A DNA stretch of 64,000 nt. It comes from Pelobates cultripes. Its lineage: Eukaryota; Chordata; Amphibia; Anura; Pelobatidae. Location: the NCBI GenBank assembly GCA_933207985.1, contig OW240921.1, positions 118,316,796 to 118,380,795 on the forward strand, read 5' to 3'. The notes beneath the pieces were generated by a model that saw only the letters and a program-made list of their open reading frames with translations, ran no database searches and was not told the DNA's origin. Made by a program: the position numbers and the translations under genes. This document shows positions 10,920-21,246 of the stretch, one piece after another (within the stretch, counting starts at the first letter, position 1; every line of letters starts with the position of its first letter).

Positions 10920-12461
10920 ACATATAGAAATGCAGATCTCTCTCTCCTCTCTGGAAATCGGAGGGTTAATATGAGCTGAGTGGTAGAGCTTTGAAATGAT
11001 GGCATCCAGGGAGAGCTCTAGCTGTACAGCTGGGGAGGGGCAGCTCAGTACAGGTGTGTGACATACCATAATGATACAGGTATAGAATATTATAGGCTGC
11101 TTACCTGGGACACCTGTCAGTATTGGTCTCACCTGGCTGGATTCTCAGGTAAGATCTTTGTATTATTATCCCTGGGTCAGGTCCTCATTATTAACCTGTG
11201 TAATTAAGTTAGTACAAATGAATATGTTTATTTTTAATCCTTTTAATGAATGAGATCCCCAGGTAAATTCAGATAGTGTAAACAGAAATTTCACTTGTTC
11301 ATCTCATCTGAAAAGAATAAAACAAAGAAACACAAAAGTGCTAACTATCGGAATCTGCAGTGTGTCCACAGAACCCTATATAGGGGATAACCCTTGAATG
11401 TATACAAAACACTAGAACTAAAAGTGATCCCTGGCAAAAAAGCTCCGGGAGCACCAAAAAGAGTTCTCTGGGCGTTGCAAATATATATATACAGATTAAG
11501 AACACCTTTATAATAGGGCATAACTTCCCAAAGGAAAAGTAAACTTAAATAAAACCCATCACATCTAAGAGAAACACAGGGGAGACCTTAGGTCTATATA
11601 ATAATAGGGGTAAGCAGGTATAGAGTTATGCTAAGAGACAGACAATAATACAATGTTGTAGATCTCAGTAATTGAGTGTCTTCCATACAATCTATACTGA
11701 CACCATTGGCACTTTAGATCTTAGTAATAGATAGTGGATAGATGTATCCTTAATTAGGAACTATAAACTAAAGATAATTGATTAGATTGCTCATAATGCG
11801 TTCATTGCTTGGAGTAGCACTTTAAATCCTGGTAATGGTCTATGGATAGTGAATAAAAGTATCCTTGCTTGTCAATTTATTAACTAAAAAACAGTTGATT
11901 GGATTGCTAACAAAGTATCCATTATTTAGACCTCCAAAAGTATCCAAGACCTAGAGACCGTGAACTATTAAATTGTACCCATAGATACTACGGAATTAGC
12001 TCATCTGAAAAGAATCGTTAATCACTATCCCTAATTAATGTCATTTTAGTTAACCCTTTGAAGTGTGAGATGATTGGAGTGTTTTTTGAGTTTCCAAATA
12101 GAAAGTAGGATTCATTACTTACATATAAAAAAACAAAATGCAATCCAAAATAGACAAGTTGGGGAAAATGATTTGATTTATATATTTCCACATACAACAA
12201 TATGCTCTAATGTTTGCAAGTTTCAATTCCCCACCGTTCAATGTTTAGTAAATTATCCCCAAAGGGAGGAAATAATTGTAATATGATTGTAATTCAATGA
12301 GAGCGGTGAAATTTTGTTATCTTGTTATTTTGGTTCTAAAACAATACATACAGATTAATTTTAATTGATGCAAATTGTATAATCTGAGCGAAGAACATGA
12401 CTCTGTGAGCCTTTCAAATCTAAGCTGATTAATTATGGGGTTCGTGGCTTTAGGAAGACGG
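10918..12461. other. Duplicated non-coding AT-rich sequence
   Basis: No gene seen. It contains weakly repeated phrases such as ATAGTGGATAGATGTATCC (11732) and ATGGATAGTGAATAAAAGTATCC-like text (11833), suggesting an old internal tandem repeat of about 130 bp in 11680-11960. The part from about 12037 to 12852 is absent from copy B. Confidence 0.5.
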
Positions 12462-12952
12462 TTAAAGGACCACTCTAGGCACCCAGACCACTTCAGCTTA
12501 ATGAAGTGGTCTGGGTGCCAGGTCCAGCTAGGGTTAACCCATTTTTTTATAAACATAGTAGTTTCAGAGAAACTGCTATGTTTATGAATGGTTAAGCCTT
12601 CCCCCAAAGCCTCTAGCGGCTGTCTCATTGACAGCCGCTAGAGGCGCTTGCGTGATTCTCACTGTGAAAATCACAGTGAGAGCACGTAAGCGTCCATAGG
12701 AAGCATTGATAATGCTTTCCTATGCGACTGGCTGAATGCGCGCGCAGCTCCTGCGCATTCAGCCGACGGGAAGGAACGGAGGAGGATCGGAGGAGGAGAG
12801 CTCCCCGCCCAGTGCTGGAAAAAGGTAAGTTTTAACCCCTTTCCTCCTACCAGAGTCGGGCGGGAGGGGGACCCTGAGGGTGGGGGCACCCTCAGGGCAC
12901 TATAGTGCCAGGAAAATGAGTATGTTTTCCTGGCACTATAGTGGTCCTTTAA
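12462..12952. mobile_element. Complete T2/Kolobok-type MITE (copy A only)
   Basis: Bounded by TTAA at 12462-12465 and 12949-12952, with inverted ends TTAAAGGACCACTCTAGG and CACTATAGTGGTCCTTTAA. TTAA target duplication and TTAAAGG ends define the T2 MITE group of Xenopus, linked to Kolobok transposons. It contains nested hairpins (CCCAGACCACTTC with GAAGTGGTCTGGG; TTTCCTGGCACTATAGTG with its complement) but no coding capacity. In copy B only the last ~99 bp survive (55108-55206). Confidence 0.85.
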
Positions 12953-13247
12953 GGAGAGGTAGATCTGAGGTCAGGTGCATATATTAAGATTTATTAATTT
13001 AGCAAATATTGACTTAGATATGTGTCATCTTATCACTGGTTGGTTACTTTCTCCTCTGTACCAGCCTTGATTTCATTTTTTATTGCAAAATTAAATCTTT
13101 TAAATAAAATTCCACACTCTGTATTGTGCAGAGAGACTGTAAATGTATTTCCACTGTTACAGTATTGAACCGTATAAAACTTCCCATCCATATAACAATC
13201 TCGAAGCCCTACATAAGGTGTATTTGAAAGGTAAATCTACAATTCCC

Positions 13248-13283
13248 TTGAAGGGAAACTATAGTGCTAGGAATACAAAATTA

Positions 13284-13331
<48 letters not shown>

Positions 13332-13821
13332 GTTTATTATTTATATAGCACCAGCAGATTCTGTGGCGCTTTACAATTGGATTGACCCCTCACTCGCACC
13401 CCCCTCCCACAGCGCACAAACGACTGAAAACCCTTAATTCACATATCTGAATCCAGCATTGATGTGCCTTGTCGCTGGGTCAACCATCACCTCCGCTCCT
13501 CCTATCCCAACGCGGGCCCACGTAGGTTACCTAATGTGCATACTCAGCTAGCGCCAGGATCGCATTAGGACAACCCCATAGGAAAGCATTGAATCCATTT
13601 TTTACTTTAGGTTTCTGCTGATGCTTGGTGTCCTAATGCATAATGTGCGGACAACCAGCGTCAGGCGACCAAAAGTGTTCGACAGCCACTAGAGGTGGAG
13701 TTAACCTTGCAAGGTAATTATTGGAGGTTCTCAATAATTACAGGGTTAGACTGACAGGGGCACTGCACCCAGACCACTTCAATTAGCTGATTAGACTGGA
13801 TGCCTATAGTGTCCTTTTTAA
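13248..13821. mobile_element. Degraded T2-type MITE with (TTA)n tract
   Basis: The left end TTGAAGGGAAACTATAGTGC is a mutated TTAAAGGG... end and the right end is CCTATAGTGTCCTTTTTAA. Inside are a (TTA)n microsatellite (about 13284-13350) and a TTTATATAGCACCAGCAGAT block common in frog repeats. Copy B has the same element at about 55498-56048 with a much shorter (TTA)n. Confidence 0.6.
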
Positions 13822-16030
13822 TATCCACGCGGTGGGAAGGAATCGGAATTTGTCTCCCAATTTATAGAAGGTGTTGCAAGTTGTGATTGTGTAAAAAACC
13901 TCCCTATAGACTGGATATCCCTGGATTTAGCCGTTTACACACTCTGTATGTTTACCCCGTTTTGCATTAAAACATTCAGGATGCAGTAAAAAGAAGTTAA
14001 TAAATTGGTTTTAAAATCATTTTGAAAGGTGTGTTTTTTTTGTTTGTTTTTCTTTAAACCTCGGTTTTACAAAATCTGCAAGATTGCAGTTTTGTTTTAC
14101 AGCTGCCTCTATCTGGATCTCATGTCTTTCTATTCACAATCTTATCTTTGACTTTTGACGTTTTTTTTTTATAAAACAATGTTTAACTAAATATATCTAC
14201 TTCTCCCCTTTTTTCTATCTTTTTTTATCTTTCCATGTTCTCTTTAACTGTCACACCCAGTTTGTGTTTTGTTGTTGTTGTTTTACTGATTATTTTGTAC
14301 AGTTCTGTTTCTAACATTTTATAGAACTTTTTGTTTCCACGACTTATTGTGTGATTTCTATTGCTCGGTTTTCTTGTTTTATCTTCACAATTAATTTAAA
14401 GTATTTAATTTAAAATATATATATATTTGTAACATTTTAAATTTTGAAGATATATTTTCTCTATAGAAAGTGTTGTATGTTTAGAATTCTATATATTTTA
14501 TCGTTTCTAATATGACTTTTGTCGTTTAAATGTGTTCTAGTGAAGATATGGTTTTATGATTGTATCCTCACATTGAATAGCAAGTAATGTCTTTTAGTGT
14601 ACTTTTAATATACTAGCTAAACCAACGGGTCATGTTACTGGATCACGCTGTGCAAATAAATCATCACAGAAAAATTACATAAAACTTTTATGTAACAGTG
14701 TGATTATCTCATCTACTACACTAGTAGAAAACCTCTGCAGCGGGTACAGAATTCCCATAAAGGGTACGTGCATTGCCAGATTGTATTTCATTGAGTCAAT
14801 GAATGACACAATGAGTCCTATGTTAGCTCTAAGCAGACATAGCACGCTGCGAGACTGCAAAATCACTTGCACACAGGTATCACACCTTTTGTTAAAGTAA
14901 AACATCTTCAAAGTCTTAACACATCAAACCAAATAACTAATATGTTTCCTGTAATACTAATCCCATTAACCATAATACAGAAGTGTCCCTCTCCCTCCCT
15001 GGCCCTCCACCCACTGATGAAAGAGTTGAAGACCCTTTTTTCTCTGTGTACATGTTGCAGTTTTCACACCTACTAGTGTTTGTCATACAGAGAGTCACTT
15101 GTGGCTTCCGACACAGACAGGTTTAATAGCTGAATGCCTTGCCTTGCCATTGGGGTTTGACATGCAAAGTGTGTTCGCTCTAAATGCTTTGTGCCCTATG
15201 AGTAACATTGTATTCCATGGTTGTGCCGTTTGCCACGCATGCCTCGTGGGTCAATGTTGCCCTATGGGAAGCATCTGATTGGACAAAAAATCATAGGATG
15301 GATGACATCATTGCAGGAGGATCTGGCTGCAGTCAGGAGAATATCCTGGCGCTGTAGTAAAGCTGAGTTTTATGGTGTTTTTAATCAATAAAAAAACAAG
15401 GGGCCCAATAACCTTAAAAGGTTAAGGATCATAATTAATTATTCATTTTTATTTGGAGTGTCCCTTTAACGTTTGCAGCATTTCAATGACAATGAACTGT
15501 GATTTGTAATTCTATCAGGGTATTTACTACAGTGAGAATTCCATGTGAATTCAAAGTAAAATTCTAATTTAATGCTAAATTTAAAACATTGTTTGACCAT
15601 GTGGCAGCTTGCAAGCTGTGACATTAAAAAATAAATAAAAGATCCTATAGGCGGGAGGGGGGAGGGTGGATGGGGGCGGATGGGAGAGGGGACTGGCTAT
15701 CTATCTCCCCATCTGGGCTTTATTGAATAACTCTGTGTGAGTTATCCTTTCTCACTGCACCCAATGCATCCACCACAAGGACACGTTTTCTCTTTGGATT
15801 TAACAAACATTTTTCTCTTTTGCGGCAATGTACAGAGAAGAAAACTAATATAGGATCATAAATTCCAAGCAGGCCATTCATTTAAGTATTTCTGTTTTAG
15901 CCACTGATAAGATAAAGGTTGAAGTCCTTTCTTACTCTGATTCCGGACACTAAGTTACTTATAATATGCACGTATCCCTTCCATCTAATCTAGCATGTGA
16001 CTTTTATTGGTGGCTAATTGGTTGTTTTTT
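13822..16030. other. Duplicated non-coding sequence
   Basis: Mostly AT-rich DNA, present in copy B at 56049-58090. About 220 bp (14480-14701) are absent from copy B with only 2 bp of microhomology at the junction. A lone T2-like end (GGAGTGTCCCTTTAA) sits near 15456-15470. Frames around 14700-15076 are short and show no domain. Confidence 0.5.
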
Positions 16031-16181
16031 TTTCTTTTCTCAAATGTCAGTTATCATTATTATTAGCATTTATGTAATGCTATCTTATTGTTTAATGAAA
16101 GGGGGAAATTTAACAATAGATGAGACAATTGCAAAATGTAAAATAGGCTGATGCTCAAATGAGCTTACAGTCTAGAGGAGG

Positions 16182-16283
16182 TTACATAGTTACATAGTTA
16201 CATAGCTGAAAAGAGACTTGCGTCCATCAAGTTCAGCCTTCCTCAGAAATGTTGTTGCTGTTGATCCAAAAGAAGGCAAAAAG
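16182..16283 (-). mobile_element. Short LINE tail insertion (copy A only)
   Basis: About 102 bp beginning with three TTACATAG units and containing GACTTGCGTCCATCAAGTTC; read antisense, this is the end of a LINE with an ATGTAACT-type tail. Copy B has the uninterrupted sequence (AGAGGAGGTGGGGTATAAG) at about 58185. The flanks share AGGT, a possible 4-bp target duplication. A related piece lies at 60690-60765. Confidence 0.65.
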
Positions 16284-17525
16284 GTGGGGTATAAGGACAC
16301 AATATAAATGGCATCATGGGGGACAGCAAAGAAACGACAAGATGCGAAAGTAGCAGAAGTGGAATGTGGCTCTTTAAGAGAAAGAGAGAGATAGGTTTGT
16401 GAAATAGAAGTTACTCTGGGAGGCCATAAGCATTTCTAAACAGATTGGTTTTGAAGGACTTCATAAATGATTAAAGACTAGGTGAGAGTGTGATGGGGTA
16501 GGCAGGCTGTTCCAAATGAAATGAGCCGTCCGTGAAAGGTCTTGCACGCGTGAGTTATTACTAATGGTGTGAGCAGTGGACAGGAGAAGGTCACCGGCAG
16601 ATCAGAGAGACAGAGAAGGGGTGTACCTATGAATCAGTGGAGAAATGTAATAGGGGCTAAAGTTGTTTAAAGCTTTATAGGTATGAATTTAGTACTTTGA
16701 ATTGACTCCTATAGGATACAGGAAGCCAATGTAAGGAGGGGTAAGATATGAGACGAGCAACAAGAGAGAAAGATCAGCCTGGCGGCAGCATTCATTACAG
16801 ATTGTAGCCGGGCACTACGGCTTCTGGGGAGGCCAATTAAGAGATAATTACAGTAATCCATGCAAGAAATTACAAGAGCCTAAACAAGCTCCTTGGCAGA
16901 ATCTTGATAAAGAAAGGGGCAGACGTGGCAATGTTTTTAAGGTAGAACTGGCAGGATGTGGCACTAGGCTGGACATGAAGTGTAAAGGTGAGACCAGATA
17001 ACACCATGACAGCGAGCTTGCAAAGGTGTGCTGATGGAGTACCATCAACTTGAAGGGAGAGTGAAAGAGGAGGATTAGTGTTACGAAGAGGAAAGATAAG
17101 CTCAGTTTTAGAGAGATTGAGTTTCAGAAAAGGGGAGCACATCCATTCAGATATGTCAGAAAGACAACCAGTGATGCTTTCTAGGAGAGAGGGGGAGAGA
17201 TCAGGGGAGGAGAGTTATATTGGTGTACAGGTGGTATCAGAATCCAAAGGAATTAATGTTTTGCCAAGAGAGGCAGTATAAAGAGAAAACAAAAGGGAAC
17301 CAAGAACAGAGCCTTGGGGGACTCCGACTGAGACAGGGGAGGAGGTGTCATTAGAAAAGGAGATACTGAACGCACGTTGGGAGAGATAGGAGAAGAACCA
17401 TGAGAGGACAGTTTCACAGGCCAAGGGATTGAAGAGTTTAAAGGAGGGCATGATCAACAGTGTCACAGGTAAAGAGAGGTCAAGAAGAATTAGTATGGAG
17501 TAGTGGCCTTTGGATTTAGTTGCAA

Positions 17526-17803
17526 TTAAAGGGACACTCCAGGCACCCAGACCACTTCTGCCCATTGGAGTGGTCTGGGTGCCAACTCCCACTACCCTTA
17601 ACCCTGCAGCTGTAAATATTGCAGGTTTCATAAACTGCAATAATTACATTGCAGGGTTAATTCTTCCTCTAGTGGCTGTCTATGCACGCGCAAGCATCAT
17701 TGCCGTGCATGCGCATTAGCTCTCTGCCAGCAGCCGCGCATGCGCGATTGGTCTCCCCCACCGGATGACGGTTTGTTTTCCTGGCACTGGGGTGTCCCTT
17801 TAA
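17526..17803. mobile_element. Complete T2-type MITE inside the LINE
   Basis: TTAA at 17526-17529 and 17800-17803. The left end TTAAAGGGACACTCCAGG pairs with the right end CACTGGGGTGTCCCTTTAA. The first 40 bp contain the CCCAGACCACTTC...GTGGTCTGGG hairpin. In copy B only 59436-59461 remain before a hAT-like end. Confidence 0.85.
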
Positions 17804-18360
17804 GTCATTAGTTACTTTAAGCCATTTTGAAGAGGGCCGAGGAGAGAGTTGGAATTGAGAAAGCAAGCAAAACGGGAAAACACAAGTTGTTCTAGAAGTT
17901 TGGCACAAGGATATGGGACGATAGTTGGAAAGGGTATGACCATAGAATTTTTAAAGGGAGCAGGGACAATGCCAGAAGAAAGAAAGCAGTTGAAGACCTG
18001 TATTAAGGGTGGCACAAGACAAGCGGAGAGACACGCTGAGATGGGACGGTATCCAGCAGACAAGTGGTGGGAAAGGAGAAGTACAGATAACTCCTGTTTA
18101 GTAGCTGCGTAGAAGGACTAGAGGGTAGGGAAGGCATGAAGTGCAGTTGAGATAGAGAGAGGAGCGAAGGGGGGAGAAATCTTTCTTTAACTGTTTAATC
18201 TTGTCTGTAAATTGGCTGTAAGGTTAGTTTGAGGGGTGGCTGCAGCAGGGCAAAGGAGAGAGTTGAAGGTATCAAAGAGACACCTAGGATTGTGAGAGCA
18301 AAAAATAATGAGAGAGGAAAAGAAAGATTGTTTAGCAAGGATATGGGATGCGCTGTACGA

Positions 18361-18600
18361 ACGCTAGATTAATTTATAATGGAGAAAGTCTGGAGGTCCG
18401 AGACTTCCTCCAGCAGCGATCAGCTGAACAGGAGCATCTCTGCACTTAGCCATTTGTCTTAGTGTACTGCGCTGGGAATGATGTCTGTAGCGGAATGGGC
18501 TTTGCAACAACACCTCTATTTGTACTAGGGGCTGTTCATACCCTTTTTGTTGCTTTATTTTCCTGAGATTGGAACTGTTCATTACTTGTGGACACAAGTA
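18361..18600. other. Non-coding, nothing recognised
   Basis: Sequence between the LINE 5' side and the LTR-like region. No gene or repeat could be assigned. Confidence 0.4.
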
Positions 18601-19650
18601 ACAAGCTTTTATTTTGTATCATTCGTCTGGTTGTTTGGTAAGAACCCCTTTTTCAGCTATTCTCACCATAGGGTCGACAAACGAACGTAGTACCGAACAA
18701 CCAGGCCACCCATGAGAGGAGCGTGGTGGAAATTGACGCCCCTAACCTGGTTCCACTCTCTTGATTAAAAACACAGGAACAAACTGGGTGATCCCCTGGG
18801 TGGCTGCCGTTCATTATGCGACCATGTGGCAGCGGCCATCTTAGAATACGAATTACACCAGCAGTGTTTGGTCGTCGAGTGTCTGGAACCCAAATCGGAC
18901 TCTCAACGGCAGAGACTTCCATCCTATGAGTAATTTCGTGTAAACTTAGGGGAACAAAGCGGCATTCGGTGAAATTAATCACACGAACGAGAGGAGTTGA
19001 ATGAACCAAAGCACGAACTATGGTTTTATACACTTTCATGTATTTCAGATGCTTGAACGGAGACCAACAGCACAGCCCAAACACATGGAACTATTTTCGG
19101 CTTACATCTCATGTGCGGTCTGTGAAACTAAGACCTCCATAAAACTGTCGAACTCCTGAACCAATCTGGGTGATTTTTCAGTATGTTGCTCCCCCACATC
19201 AGGGCTATCAGGGGATGTCTGAATTGTGGGAGTATGATATGTTTTGGTGTACTTCTAGACGTATATAAAAAGTGTGATTTTTCTTCTGTTTAGAGATAAT
19301 TGAGTTGATACATTAATTAACTCAATTATCTCCTAAGCAGAGGGGAGGGATTGTGTGAACTGTATGGGAGTGACTTATTACTTGACTCTGTGCGTATTGG
19401 TTGTTTTCTGTTTTTACAGGTGCCCAACAAGGTCCACCTGGGTGGTAACCTTTTGGGCAAAACATGCATAAAAGACCAGCCTGGCCATTAAAATTTCAGT
19501 TCTGCTCCTAATACTGAGTGTCGTCCAGTTATTGGGAAGGGTGATGGGATATTTGTTGATTATCTTATGCTTATGCATGCCTTCTTGAATTATTCTGTTT
19601 GTTCCTGAGTAGCTGTTGGAGTAACCAGCGGAGAAGAAGCCCTGCTACAA
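18600..19650 (+). mobile_element. Solo LTR-like sequence (family with U3 hairpin), copy 1
   Basis: Shares a series of blocks with 32162-33219: CATCAGGGCTATCAGGGGATG, a hairpin GAGATAATTGAGTT...AACTCAATTATCTC (19293-19332), TGCCCAACAAGGTCCACCTG (19421), a TATA-like CATAAAAGACC (19467) and ATTAAA (19488-19493) 15 bp after it. Promoter plus polyadenylation signal in a dispersed non-coding unit fits an LTR. Boundaries are approximate and no TSD was found. The parent family is not identified. Confidence 0.55.
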
Positions 19651-19654
19651 CTAA

Positions 19655-20340
19655 CTCTACGCTACAACGTCCTCCTCAGGGTGCTATGTCTCCTTCTCTT
19701 GCTCTACCTTTCACTAAAATTCTCAATCTCTCCATCTCCTCTGGCACCCTTCAAACATGCAACTGTATCCCCCAATTCTAAAAGATCCCAACCTTGATCC
19801 TAACTCCCCGTCCAACTACCGCCCTATCTCTCATCTGCCTTTTGTTTCCAAGATCCTTGAAAGACTTGTGTATGTGAGTTTCACAGACTATCTTAAATTC
19901 CAACTCTCTGCCCGCTTCAGTCTTGTTTCCGCGCTCAGCACTCTGTGGAAACTCTGACCAAAGTATCCAATGATCTACTCGCCGCAAAATCTCCTGCTCA
20001 CTATTCTATCCTAATTCTCCTTGACCTTTACGCTTCTTTTGACACTGTTGATCAATATCAGCTTCTTCTTATCCTCCGTAATCTTGATCTACGAGATATG
20101 GCTCTCTCCTGGTGTGCCTCCTACCTCTCCCAGCGTTCTTTCAGTGTTTCTTTCTCTGCCTCTTCTCCCCACCCCCTCTCTGTTGGTGTTTCCCAAGGGT
20201 CAGTCCTTGGTCCCCTACTTTTTTCTATCTATGCTGCCTTCCTTGGTAAACTCATCACCTCCTTTGGCTTCCAATATAATTTCTATGCGAATGACACACA
20301 AATGTATCTGTCTGACTGCCTCTCTGCTATTTCTTTTTTT
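19655..20340 (+). pseudogene. L2/CR1-like LINE reverse transcriptase fragment
   Basis: Frames at 19757-19957 (NYRPISHLPFVSKILERLVY) and 19945-20340 ([67 protein letters not shown]) give consecutive RT blocks A to C of an L2/CR1-type LINE. It is the same family as the antisense element at 16-18.4 kb but in the opposite orientation. The catalytic YADD motif reads YAND, and a frameshift separates the two pieces, so it is inactive. The element stops in a poly-T run at the assembly gap, so its 3' side may simply be missing from the assembly. Confidence 0.8.
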
Positions 20341-20355
20341 TTTTTTTTTTTTTAA

Positions 20356-20455
20356 NNNNNNNNNNNNNNNNNNNNNNNNNNNNNNNNNNNNNNNNNNNNN
20401 NNNNNNNNNNNNNNNNNNNNNNNNNNNNNNNNNNNNNNNNNNNNNNNNNNNNNNN
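20356..20455. other. Assembly gap (100 N)
   Basis: Exactly 100 N, the usual placeholder for a gap of unknown size, right after a poly-T run. Sequence order and distance across it are uncertain, which matters for the Gmr1-like element next to it and for the A/B duplication. Confidence 1.
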
Positions 20456-20612
20456 ATACACTTTACAATGCGATCTGCCCTCTTCTAAAATGGCGGCATG
20501 TCTGTCTGCCAGGCTGTGCGCTGTGCTCTCGGTCACTTCCGCCAGGGAGACACCGGAAGTAGTTACCCGGAAGGTCAACGATGAACAATTTGGTTCTGGG
20601 ACCAATAGGTGT
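20456..20612. other. Short flank between N gap and LTR
   Basis: 157 bp of moderately GC-rich sequence (AAATGGCGGCATG, CACCGGAAGTAG). It does not match the sequence on the other side of the element, so the insertion site cannot be reconstructed. Confidence 0.4.
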
Positions 20613-21165
20613 TGTTGCGGAGCTGCAATTTTATAATCCCAGGATCTCTGCTGGTAGAATGCAATAACCAAGTACAAAGCTGGAAGCAGGCAATATTCCC
20701 AAATCCTCCCAAGAACCAGACGAAACACAGTCTGAGAGTCAACTGCCACTTTATTCAAAAAGACTGATATTTAAAGCAGGTCACTCAACTGTCACTTTAT
20801 TAAAAATAACTGATATTTAAAGCAGGACACTCAACAGGGGTTTCCAAAGATGGGCAGCAGGGGTTTTGGTTGAGGGGACTGGAGGGAGACTACCGTTTCC
20901 AGGTCCTCCTCCCAACAGCCCCTGCTGTAACATACAGTAATGAAAACTACGAGGACATAAACCGTTACCTTTCTACTTCAAAATATACAACTTAGTCAGT
21001 TTTAATAGCAATGCTAACGAATAGGGAGGATTCGAACAGACATACACAGTACAGCATAAATTAAATATAGCCGGAGACGCCACACTATACCGGCGCGCAG
21101 TACACAACAGAAAATAGGCACAACCATTCTATCTTAGGCAGTCCCAAGTGGCTAGGTTTGCCACA
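20613..21165 (-). repeat. 3' LTR of the Gmr1-like element
   Basis: On the minus strand it runs TGTGGCAAACC to CTCCGCAACA (TG...CA). It holds two 46-bp tandem units (20741-20786 and 20787-20832), each with TTTAAATA and, about 16 bp downstream, AATAAAGTG in minus-strand reading (GAATAAAG or TAATAAAG), so the TATA-like and polyadenylation signals are doubled. Confidence 0.95.
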
Positions 21166-21184
21166 ATGCCCCCCCAAAACCAAG
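21166..21184 (-). other. Polypurine tract
   Basis: Minus-strand CTTGGTTTTGGGGGGGCAT lies directly against the 3' LTR, where plus-strand cDNA synthesis would be primed. Confidence 0.75.
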
Positions 21185-21246
21185 CCGGCATACACAGTCT
21201 GATCCCAACGGATCGGCTTGGGGATGTCCGGGGGAGTGCTCACAGA

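Larger units (their letters stand above)
1142..17552 (+). repeat. Large direct duplication, copy A
   Basis: This stretch is repeated in the same orientation at 44046-59461. The offset is about 42.9 kb at the left end, 43.08 kb through the DIRS element and 41.9 kb at the right end, the changes being due to indels. Aligned blocks show only scattered substitutions; 8101-8700 and 51187-51786 look identical. The left edge abuts a hAT-like end at 1141. The right edge falls inside a T2 MITE that is complete here but truncated in copy B. The true extent may be longer, because hAT-like ends hide both outer boundaries. Confidence 0.93.
16030..18360 (-). mobile_element. L2/CR1-like LINE, antisense, interrupted
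   Basis: Read on the minus strand, 18063-17812 gives GYRPISACLSACLVPP and LLEQLVFSRF (the YRPIS...LE..V RT block). 17512-17215 gives [29 protein letters not shown] and [18 protein letters not shown] (the conserved [14 protein letters not shown] block). 17142-16870 gives FLKLNLSKTELIF (the N..KTE block). The catalytic FxDD segment is lost. A MITE (17526-17803) splits the RT and a LINE tail (16182-16283) splits the 3' region. The 3' end carries AGACTGTAAGCTCATTTGAG, typical of L2 tails. It is broken and non-functional. Copy B retains 58090-59435. Confidence 0.8.

Noticed and set aside
10775..11132. Frames containing IYIYIYIY runs
   Set aside because: They are translations of the (AT)n microsatellite.
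20327..20758. Frames running through the N gap
   Set aside because: They span undetermined bases and poly-T.
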